Assembly (NCBI RefSeq): GCF_904849725.1
Contig: NC_058518.1
Coordinates: 392,509,581-392,573,580, forward strand
DNA from: Hordeum vulgare subsp. vulgare
Lineage: Eukaryota > Streptophyta > Magnoliopsida > Poales > Poaceae
DNA length: 64,000 nt
Direction: 5' to 3'
The notes beneath the pieces were generated by a model. It was given only the letters and a program-made list of their open reading frames with translations, searched no databases and was not told where the DNA came from. Shown in pieces: positions 8,535-18,047 of this stretch (its first letter is position 1; each line of letters begins with the position of its first letter). The position numbers and the translations under genes were made by a program.

Positions 8535-11268
8535 ATTTATCTTTTTCTTTATGTTTTGTTGCATCCACACTTTCATAATTCTGTTGTGATTGTGTTTTTT
8601 GTGTTTGTTTTTGTGTTTGAGCAAAGCAAAGCCTTTATGATTAGTCTTGGTAATGGTTGTTTGATCCTGCTGGAAAACTACAGAAACTTTTTGCTCACGA
8701 GATGATTTTTAGTTTTTATTAAGAAAGAGCTTTTGAGTTGATTCTTTTTTCTGCTGATTGATATACTTTTTTCCCAGGCCTTCGTACTTTTTCAAATTTT
8801 TTGAGGTACCAAAGGAAAACAAAGTATACAGATTGCTACAGACTGGTCTGTTTTTGATAGATTCTGTTTTTGTTCAGTAGGTTGCTTGTTTTGATGAAAC
8901 TATGGTTAGTATCGGGGGGTACTAGCCATGGAAAACTGAGAATACAGCAGCCCATCATCAATATAGATGGAATTCAAGTTTGCTACAGTACCAAAAGAAG
9001 TGGTAGTTTGTTTTCTTGTACTAATGTTATCACAAGTTTCTGTTTAAGTTTTGTGTTGTGAAGTTTTCAAGTTTTGGGTGATGTAATCATGGACAAAGAG
9101 ATAAGGAGTGGAAAGAGATCAAGCTTGGGGATGCCCAAGGAATCCCAAGCCAAATTCGAGGACACCAAAAAGCCTAAGCTTGGGGATGCCCCGGGAAGGA
9201 ATCCCCTCTTTCGTCTTCAATCCATCGGTAACATTACTTGGAGCTATATTTTTTTTGACCACATGATATGTGTTTTGCTTGGAGCGTCTTGTATCATAGG
9301 AGTCTTTTTTTGTCACAATCATCCTTGCTGCACACCTTTTTGAGAGAGATAGACATGCACTCATCGTGATCTTGCTAGAATGCTCATAGTGCTTTACTTA
9401 TATCTTTTGAGCTAGATACTTTTGCTCTTGTGCTTCACTGATATCTTTTGAGCTAGATACTTTTGCTCTTGTGCTTCACTTATATCTTTTGAGCTAGATA
9501 CTTTTGCTCTTGTTCTTAACTTATATCTTTTGATCTAGATACTTTTGCTCTTGTGCTTCACTTATATCTTTATAGCACGGCGGTGCGTGATTGGTTAGTT
9601 GGCTTATGCTATGAAAGTAGTCCCAGATGTGCTAGGTACCCAAAGAGGATGCAAAAACCTCCATCTTCATGTGCATTGAGTAGAAAGAGAAGTTTCGATT
9701 CCTCTCAATTAGTTTTGAGACATGGATTCGGTAATATTAAGAGTTATGTTAGTAGGGTGTTGCGAATCTAGAGATACTTGTGTTGGAGTTAGTGATTCCC
9801 GTAGCATGCACGTATGGTGAACCGTTATGTTAGGAAGTCGGAGCATAATTGATCTATTGATTGTCATCCTTTGTGTTGAGGTCGGGATCGCGCGATGGTT
9901 TACACCTACCAACCCTTCCCCTCGGAGTATGCGTTTAGCACCTTGTTTCGATTACTAATAAAAACTTTCGCAACAAGTATGTGAGTTCTTCATGACTAAT
10001 GTGAGTCCATGGTATAGATGCACTTTCACATTCCACCATTGCTAGCCTCTCTAGTGCCGCACAATTCTCGCCGGTGCACAAACCCACCAAATTCCTTCCT
10101 CAAAACAGCCACCATATCTACCTACTATGGCATTTTCATAGCCATTCCGAGATATATTTCCATGCAACTACCACCGTTCCGTCTCATGACTTGTGCCGTC
10201 ACTCTCATATTGCCATTGCATGATCGTAAGATAGCTAGCAAGATTTTTCAATGTCATACGCCATGCTAGATCGTTGCACATCCCGGTACATTGCTGGAGG
10301 CATTTCCTATAGAGTCATCACCATTTTGAGATGTGAGTAAATAAAAGTGTGATGATCATCATTTTTAGAGAATTGTCCCATGTGAGGAAATAAAATAAAA
10401 ACTAGGCCAAAGAGACCAAAAACAAAAAAAGAGAAAATAAAAAAAAATAGGCCTAAGAGCCCAAATGAAAAAAAGAAAAGAGAGAAAAAGAGAGAAGGGA
10501 CAATGCTACTATCTTTTTACACACTTGTGCTTCATGATAGCACCATGTTCTTCATGATTGAGAGCTTCTTGCTTTGTCACTACCATATGCTAGTGGGAAT
10601 CTTCACTATATAACTTGGCTTGTATATTCCACTTATGGGCTTCCTCAAAATTACCCTAGGTCTTCGTGAGCAAGCAAGTTGGATGCACACCCACTAGTTT
10701 TCCTTTTGAGCTTTCACATACTTATAGCTCTAGTGCATCTCTTGTATGGCAATCCCTACTCATTCACATTGATATATATTAATGGACATCTCCACAGCCT
10801 ATTGATACGCTGAGTCAGTGTGACCATCTCCTCCTTTTTTTGTCTCACAACCACCACCACACTCTATTCCACCTATAGTTCTATATCCATATCCCTGGCT
10901 CGCGCTCATGTACTGTGTGTTAGTTATAAAAAGTTTGAGAAAGTAAGAGTGCGAAAACAATTACTTGGCCAATTCCGGGTTGTGCTTGATTTACATTAGT
11001 TGTGTGAGGATGATGGAGCATAGCCAGACTATATGATTTTGTAGGGATAACTTTCTTTGGCCTTGTTATTTTGAAAGTTCATGATTACTTTGCTAGTTTG
11101 CTTGAAGTATTACTGTTTTCATGTCAATAGCAAACTATTGTTTTGAATCGTACGAATCTGAACATTCATGTCACGTGAAAGAAGTTGCAAAGGACAACTA
11201 TGCTAGGTAGCATTCCAAATCAAAAATTCATTCATTATCACTTCCCTACTCGAGGACGAGCAGGAGTT
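8535..11268 (+). other. N2 non-coding 3' internal region
   Basis: No credible coding sequence in 2.7 kb. It is collinear with 36601-39107 in N3 (same words: ATCGGGG.TACTAGCCATGG, GCATGCACGTATGGTGAACC, ACTTCGTTTCGATTACTAA-like stretches, GGATGATGGAGCATAGCCAG). It holds two extra copies of the polypurine-like motif AAGCTTGGGGATGC (9121-9134, 9176-9189), a 41-bp tandem array (9390-9577), and an A/G-rich tract at about 10380-10500 that N3 lacks. Short ORFs here (for example 9074-9343, 10018-10269) are not conserved as protein between N2 and N3. Confidence 0.7.
9390..9577 (+). repeat. 41-bp tandem repeat, about 4.5 copies
   Basis: The word ATATCTTTTGAGCTAGATAC recurs at 9400, 9441, 9482, 9523 and (partial) 9564, a constant 41-bp period with few substitutions (for example GATC for GAGC in copy four). 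N3 has fewer than two copies at the matching place (about 37460-37525). Confidence 0.9.
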
Positions 11269-11283
11269 AAGCTTGGGGATGCT
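11269..11283 (+). promoter_or_regulatory. Polypurine-like tract of N2
   Basis: AAGCTTGGGGATGCT lies directly before the 3' LTR. This is where plus-strand DNA synthesis would be primed; the GGGGA core fits a polypurine tract. The same sequence precedes the N3 3' LTR at 39108-39122. Confidence 0.65.
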
Positions 11284-12815
11284 TGATACGTCTCCAACGT
11301 ATCTATAATTTTTGATGGTTTCATGCTATTATCTTGTCAAACTTTGGTTGTTTTGCATGCCTTTTATTTATTTTTTGGGACTAACGTATTAACTCAGTTC
11401 CTGTTTTTGACCCCTTTCAGAGGAGATTTTGAAATGGAGTCCAAACGGAAGAAAATCCCCGAAAAGATTTTTTCTGGAACAGAAGAAGGTCGGGGAGCTT
11501 GGGAGCCAAGGCAGGGGAGCCCTAGGGGCCCCACAAGCCCCCACCCCATGGCCAGGGGGAGGCCGCGCCATCCAGGCTTGTGGGCCCCTTGAGCGTCCCT
11601 TGACCTAGGGGTTGCGCCTATATATTCCCAAATATTCCCAAAAAAAATCAAGAGACATTGAAAGTACTTTTCCGCCGCCGCGAGTTTCTGTCTCCACAAG
11701 ATCCCATCTGGGGCACGTTCTGGTGCCCTGCCGGAGGGGGATTCGGACACGGAGGGTTTCTTCATCAACACCATGACTTCTCCGATGATGCGTGAGTAGT
11801 TCACCATAGACCTACGGGTCCATAACTAGTAACTAGATGGCTTCTTCTCTCTCTTGGATCTTCAGTACAAAGTTCTCCATGATCTTCATGGAGATCTATC
11901 CAATGTAATCTTGTTTTGCGGTGCGTTTGTCAAGATCCTATGAATTATGGATTTATGATCAGATTATCTATGAATCTTACTTGAGTTTCTTCTGATCTCT
12001 CTTATGCATGATTTCATATCCTTGTAATTCTCTTCGAGTTGTGGGTTTTGTCTGGCCAACTAGATCTATGATTCTTGCAATGGAAGAAGTGCTTGGTTTT
12101 GGGTTCATACCGTGTGGTGACCTCACCCAGTGACAGAAGGGGTAGCAAGGCACGCATCGTGTTGTTGCCATCATGGGTAAAAAGATGGGGTTTTCATCAT
12201 TGGTTTGAGATTATCCCTCTACATCATGTCATCTTGCTTAAAGCGTTACTTTGTTCGTCATGAACTCAATACACTAGATGCATGCTGGAAAGCGGTCGAT
12301 GTGTGGAGTAATAGTAGTAGATGCAGAAAGTATCGGTCTACTTGTCTCGGACGTGATGCCTATATGTAAGATCATTGCCTTAGATATCGTCATGACTTTG
12401 CGCGGTTCTATCAATTGCTCGACAATAATTTGTTCACCCACCGTAATACTTGCTATTTTGAGAGAAGCCTCTAGTGAACACTATGGCCCCCAGGGTCTAC
12501 TCCACACCATATTTTCAGCCTTACACTTTTTACTTCGTTGCTCTTTCCGCCTTCAGATCTCACTTTGCAAACAATCTTGAAGGGATTGACAACCCCTTTG
12601 AAGCGTTGGGTGCAAGCTTGTTTGTGTTTGCGCAGGGACTTTGGACTTGACTAGGCCCTCCTTCTGGATCAATACCTTGGTTCTCAAACTGAGGGAAATA
12701 CTTACTGCTCCTGTGCTGCATCACCCTTTCGTCTTCAAGGGAAAAACCGACGCAAACCAAGGAAGTAACAAGATGAATTCCTAAGCGCCAGGGAAGGACT
12801 TTTGTTGCCGCAGAA
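11284..12815 (+). repeat. N2 3' LTR
   Basis: 1532 bp, starting TGATACGTCTCCAACGTATC. The end reads GTTGCCGCAGAA and is followed by the TSD GTATT, so the terminal CA appears mutated to AA. TATATATT candidate at 11619-11626. It differs from the 5' LTR by scattered substitutions and by retaining about 50 bases near its end. Confidence 0.88.
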
Positions 12816-12856
12816 GTATTCAACCGGGATAGATCGCTTATAAACTTGATTGAGTT

Positions 12857-13067
12857 ACAAACTCTTGGTTTTTCTAAAGTTATTGATGTAATGAGTTGTA
12901 ACTTAAGCCCGATGGTGTCTTGACTCTTTTGAATGTTTTTCCTCGCATGCTTATTCCTCAAGTTTATTAATGCACGCATGCTGAAATTCGTTCAAAAGAG
13001 TCCGAACACCATCGGGCTTAAGTTACAACTCATTACATCAAAAACATCAAGATAACCAAGAGTTTGT
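12857..13067. repeat. 211-bp imperfect inverted repeat (long hairpin)
   Basis: Arm 1 is 12857-12933 and arm 2 is 12991-13067, each 77 nt; arm 2 reverse-complemented matches arm 1 at about 68 of 77 positions with no gaps, including a perfect 36-nt core around GAGTTGTAACTTAAGCCCGA. The 57-nt loop carries a further GCATGC..GCATGC pairing. It lies between the N2 TSD and the truncated L1 LTR, in what I assign to the S1 3' untranslated region. It has no TSD of its own that I can see, so I do not call it a MITE. Confidence 0.8.
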
Positions 13068-13068
13068 T

Positions 13069-14075
13069 CTGGCGAGGGGAGGAGCAGCAGCTCCGGTGAG
13101 GTGCAGGGCGAGGGGGTGAGGTGGGGCGGCGGAGGAGGAGGGGCCGAAGGGAGGGGTGGTGCGGCAGGGACGGGAGGGTGCAGGGGGGCCGAGGTGGAGG
13201 AACTCCTGTGATGTTCTCTGGTGACCGACGGGGTGATGGTGGCGCGCGAGCTAGAGGCGAGGAGAGGGGGTTCTCTCGGGAAAAATGGAGAGAGGAGATA
13301 CTGAGGGTTTTATAGGCGGCCTCGGATGGCGTCCGGAAGGAAAGAAGAGGGAGATCGGGAAGGAGGGAATTCCTTCCTCCATGGATGGGAAGCTTGGTGT
13401 GACGTGAAGAAGAAGAGAGGTAGGAGAAGATCTCCTGTTGGGCCAAAAATAGGAAAGGTCTTAATGGGCCAGCAGGAGTTTCCTAATAAAAGGGATTTCC
13501 TTTCCTATTTTAAAACTAGGAAACTAAAACGATAAAAGGGAATTCAAATCAATTCGAAATAAAGAGTTTCTATATACTAAAATTATCAGAAAAATAAAAT
13601 ATAGATGATGGGCATTTTTCCACGGCAAAAATAAAAATTTCAGAAAAAATTATTTTCACAAAATTGCCTAAAAGGTTTATTTTCTTTTGCAAATAATTTT
13701 GAAAAGACCCTCTAAGTTTTAGGGTTCAAATAACTTTCAAAATGCCCGTGGGTTTGAGGGTCATGTTGCTCCTTTCTAGAATGTATTTCCCGGCATTTAT
13801 TGCACGAAGAAAACGAATGGAAATGTAAAAGAATTCAAGTGCAAATATCTCCGTTCAAATTCTTTATAGTTGAAGAAGTCAAGTCATCTTCTCTCTTTTC
13901 TTTTAAAAGATTGAATTTGAATTCACCGGAGAAGGGGAAGTCATTTTATTCCCTCTCATTCAAAAGTTTCAAAAAGTTTCAAATTTCACACAAGTTTCAA
14001 TCACTCAGGCAACCAACAAACAATCTAATAATAATTATATTAACATTCCAAAATTTATAATTTTGGGATGTTACA
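13069..14075 (-). repeat. L1 3' LTR, truncated
   Basis: 1007 bp nearly identical to 32101-33108. Sense strand begins TGTAACATCCCAAAATTATA at 14075. The rest of the LTR (about 2.5 kb) is missing beyond 13069, where the sequence changes abruptly to the hairpin arm. Confidence 0.85.
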
Positions 14076-15600
14076 AACTACCACACTTAAAATGAATCTC
14101 CTCCTCGAGATTCGAAGAGGCTAGAAAGAAAAGGTTATGGTTTGGGGGGTCTTCTAACAAATATAGTCTCCTGCAAAGTGGGGTGCTACCACACTTAAAA
14201 TGAGAGTTACTGGTCGCTCAAATTTTTAACAATCCTCTGGGGTCTTGGAATCTCGCTCGTCACATTCTTCATGGTAACTTCTTTGGTGAAGTTCTTCCAT
14301 TATATTCATACTGTTTCCATCAAAATCGAGGGTTCTTCTGTTGATATAAGATTCTTCCGTCATTGGGTCTTCTTAACTGACAAGTCTCGTGACCATTCTA
14401 AATAACCTATCGATGATTCTCATGGTGGTCTACCATTTGTGGTTATCCTGCAGAGAGAAGGGTCTTGGCTTCATCCTCACTGTAAAATTTCCTACGCGTG
14501 ACAACAAGTGCCATGCACATGGGCTTTCATTATACCATTCTAAGGCTCAAACAAGAGCTTCAAAGGACGTCGTCTCTCACTATGGGTAAGTCTCTCAGAT
14601 TTACCATTCCGAATAGCAAGAGAATGATAATAGTAAGTCGTCATGGTGTCCAAGCCATGTCACACTGAAATCATTACCTTGTATAAGGCTTAGTGAATCT
14701 CGCATTCTAACACTTGGGCATCCTCACAAGCATTGCAGAATTTCTCTTGTCCACGAACGAAGTTCGGATAATCCATTGGTTCTGCAAGCTGAACGAAACA
14801 TCTATCGTATCTTCACAACTCTCAGGTTTTCGTATGCTCCTAAGAAAACGTTTGCTGATCCATCATAGCTTCTTCCATAAATCATATGCATTTCATAATC
14901 AATCCTTTATTACATCCTTAATTTCTTATCAAAACTCCAATTCAAAAGTACTCTATTACAAATGCTGCCATCCACATTGTTCGGTATGGTCGAGCATTTC
15001 TGCCAACTTTATTCATCTGCCTCTCTTGGAGGTACTTTAGTTCCACTCGAACTTTCCGAGGTGCTCCTTGAAATCATCCATCTTTTGCTTCATCATGGTA
15101 GTCATGAGCTTCATCTCCATCTGGTAGGGTTGAGGTTTTGGGGATGAGACGGGTAGGAGAGGGACGGAGATACACACAATACAAACAATATTTTTGAGAA
15201 TAGATTTTAGTAGTGGCCGTCGGAAAACACACACCAATGACGGCTCACAAATCATCGTATCTAACGTGAGTATATAAAAGGGGTTTGGACTTCTAATGGT
15301 CATATAAATATTCGAACGCTTCAGGGTCTTCGAGTTCTTCGGGTCTTGAGAGTCTTCTGTTGGTGTAGCTTCAATCCTTCAAATGTGTGGTGAAATCCTC
15401 TTTACTTTGAAGTAGAACTCCGTTGATTCTTCATGAGGTCAAAGGGGTAAGGGGATTGTATAACTATTTGAGGTGAGAGAGAACATTTGATGAAATCAGA
15501 AGGGATGAGAAGTAAAGGATGTTCTTGAAAATAAAATTTTAGAGAGATCCTTTCCTAAGAAATTTCCAGTTTCTAGGATCACGACCTACAGTCCACATGT
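14076..15600 (-). other. L1 internal region, no coding sequence
   Basis: 1.5 kb between the two LTRs. Next to the 3' LTR, the sense strand carries purine-rich CTCGAGGAGGAGATTC and TCATTTTAAGTGTGGTAG; the latter recurs about 107 bases further in (14180-14200), a second polypurine-like copy. The remaining ORFs are short, in several frames, and show no retrotransposon motif. The piece at 15037-15303 (minus) contains MEMKLMTTMMKQKMDDFKEH, which could be decayed gag N-terminus or chance. Confidence 0.6.
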
Positions 15601-15612
15601 GCTCTGATACCA
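15601..15612 (-). promoter_or_regulatory. Primer-binding site of L1, initiator tRNA-Met type
   Basis: Sense strand TGGTATCAGAGC, complementary to the 3' end of initiator tRNA-Met, 4 nt inside the LTR end (GGTCGCTACA, then GAAA). Confidence 0.85.
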
Positions 15613-15616
15613 TTTC

Positions 15617-18047
15617 TGTAGCGACCCGACTCAAGAAGAGTCAAGCCTCTGTGTTTCTGTGCCATCCCTGGATCAGTATGCTGGCACACACAGTACATCA
15701 ATGTATATATCAAAGTGCAATCACATGTAAATAGCGTAAAACTGATATATACCTTAATTTTTTTCAGCGGAAGCAGTCAAGGGAGTGGAGTCCCAATAAA
15801 CACCAACGGCAAGTTGAGTGTAGACCGTAACCCTGAATCGTACTCTTACTCGTCGAAGAAAAATATCTGCAACATAAGACGTTGCAGCCGTGCAGGTCAG
15901 CATATTGAATATGCCGGCAAGTCACATAAGAGAGGGGTGAAAAATAATCATCTATACTATATGCATTTATGGCAGGTGGGGCTATAAGTTTTTAGCGAAA
16001 AGCAAGTTTTCTCCTACATCAAGAGAGGGCTAAAAGCAAAATGTTACTACATTGTTGGTTGTTAACGAGATGGTTCCGCCAACCAATTCTCGTACGCGAA
16101 TTGTCAATAATTCCCACATCAATATTATTATTTGTGTTGAGAATTTCAGATAACTTCAGTTCCTTTGGCTCAAGTTGTCCATGACCGCGGACACGGCTAA
16201 TCGATTAGGTTTGAGTACTCTGCAGAGTTTTGCACACGTTCCCCACAAGATTTGATCACCTCCATGTATGTCCTCGCACTTCAGGGTGTTTGAAGACCGG
16301 ATGATCAAAACATGGTGTTTCAACGGGTCCCTCTGAATCCCTGTCGGTGCCCATCCATACCTACCGTTCTTCTACATCTGCTAGCACCGCCTGTCCAGAG
16401 TCGCCGCGTTGTCCAACCAAGCCAGAGCCCATAATGACTTGTGGTTGTGCAGGTAAGCCTTGGGTCTTGAAAATATCCGTCCGTCTCTTTGAGCCTGGGT
16501 GAAGCTTTCCGCAGGATGTCATGGCCGTCCCCAGCATCCCGGGTCATCCACTGGGTTCTCCAGGGAGCCGATCAACCGTCCTTCACCCGGAGTTGCATTG
16601 CGTCCGAGGTCTTGAAAATCTTGTCTTAACCGGTCTTGATTATTTAATCAACCTCGCATCACTCGTGTTATGCACTCAACCGAAATCCCGTCTACTCAAG
16701 CATAGCAATATGAAATTTGTCGTCCCGGGGCCAAGTATCGGGGTTGTTGTGTGCCTACCACATGATACTATAATCTATACTAAAATTTCCAAGTACCTAC
16801 TCAGCACGCAATTGGGCATAGGATGGTAGAACTACGATGCATAAAACATAGGTGATAGTATGATCAAAGTGACTTGCCTAGTGATGTTGACGAAGAAGAT
16901 TTTCTCGAGAAATAACTTGATAGACTACTCGTCACTCTCCGATGAAATCTATATAACAAACATATCATTCACATAAGCACTCATACTAGCAATCATTCTA
17001 GCAGTCAAAACAAAAGAGAGAGCGAATAGGAAACCGAAAGAAACTTCACTAAAGCTAGGAGTCTTCTTCTACATCAAACACTAAATAGTTTTTGTCTAAC
17101 AGAAAATAATAGAAGGAACTAAGATATAAATCTAACTAAGATAAAATAAAGTATTTTTCACACAACCTTTTGAAAGTATTCCCAAACGGGATTTGAAACA
17201 GTGGAGAAACCAATTGCAAGTTACTAAGGAACTAGAATTGATTTCATGATAACAAATAAAAATAAAATAAAAACTTGTTGCAAAACTACTGTTAACTAAC
17301 AGAAACAAAACATAATATTTCTGAAATATAAAAGAAAATAATTTAAAAGCAATTCTAGAAAAGGAATTAGCCGCAATCCTAAAAGAGGTGAAACAGAAAT
17401 TGTTTCACAAGAAGCAGTGAGCTAACATACTCAAACAAATCTGACATTTTTACCACTGATAAATAAGTTCACTAGTGATCAGTAGAAAAAAGAATCAAAT
17501 TAAAAGCTATTTTTAAACTCCTGGAATAAGCAAAACAAGGTTTAAATTAAATCTGATCTAACTCAAATTTTAAAATTTCAAACATAGACAAATTATATGT
17601 TTTAAAAAACTACAGGAAATTTTTGAGCTACTGGAAAAAGAATCAACTCCATTGGCGTTGTGGATCAAAAGTTATGGGCAGAAAAACATTGGAACTTTTT
17701 TGTTTTTGAACTATATCTGAACAAATAAAACAAATAGGGAATCCATGTGGCGGCTTCTGATTGGCTGATGGGTGTGCGTGGCATAGGCTAAACAGCGAAT
17801 GGCCAAAGTATAAGAAAAAGTTCTCTGGCTAAAAGTTAAGTGAATAAAAACCAGCGGTTTTTGTTTAAAAACCAAAAGGTTATCCTATTCTAATCTACAT
17901 CGTGGGATCTAGATCTAACGGTAACCAAGAAAAGAAAAAAAACAGAAGGAGGAGGAGTAACCGTGGCTGGGAGTAGCAGTGGCTGCTCCGGCGAGGTGAC
18001 TGGCACGGGGAGCCGCTCCGGCGGGGGGGGTGGCCGGCGAGGGTGGG
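15617..18047 (-). repeat. L1 5' LTR, inner 2.4 kb
   Basis: Begins TGTAGCGACCCGACTC at 15617 on the plus strand (sense end ...GGTCGCTACA) and runs to the Tk1 insertion site, where the last five bases GTGGG (18043-18047) are the Tk1 TSD. It contains the bipartite motif CTGCAGAG..TAATCGATTAGCCGTGTCC on the sense strand (16183-16228 region), A-rich sequence at 16980-17700 and a G-rich end near 17940. Short ORFs on both strands (15715, 16320, 16521, 17890) have no recognisable content. Confidence 0.75.

Larger units (their letters stand above)
6059..12815 (+). mobile_element. N2: complete non-autonomous Sabrina/WHAM-like gypsy element
   Basis: 6757-bp element with LTRs 6059-7542 and 11284-12815 and a perfect 5-bp TSD, GTATT, at 6054-6058 and 12816-12820. 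It starts TGATACGTCTCC; the expected terminal CA has become AA at 12814-12815. The internal region has a tRNA-Asp primer site, a broken gag, the conserved hairpin segment, a 41-bp tandem array, long non-coding sequence and an AAGCTTGGGGATGC polypurine-like tract. There is no protease, RT or integrase, so replication needed proteins from another element. It sits in the 3' untranslated part of S1. Confidence 0.9.

Noticed and set aside
12560..12979. 139-codon minus-strand ORF
   Set aside because: It runs from inside the N2 3' LTR across the insertion boundary into the hairpin, so it joins unrelated sequences.
12857..13067. MITE
   Set aside because: The inverted repeats are long and internal-looking, and no TA or 8-9-bp target duplication flanks them.
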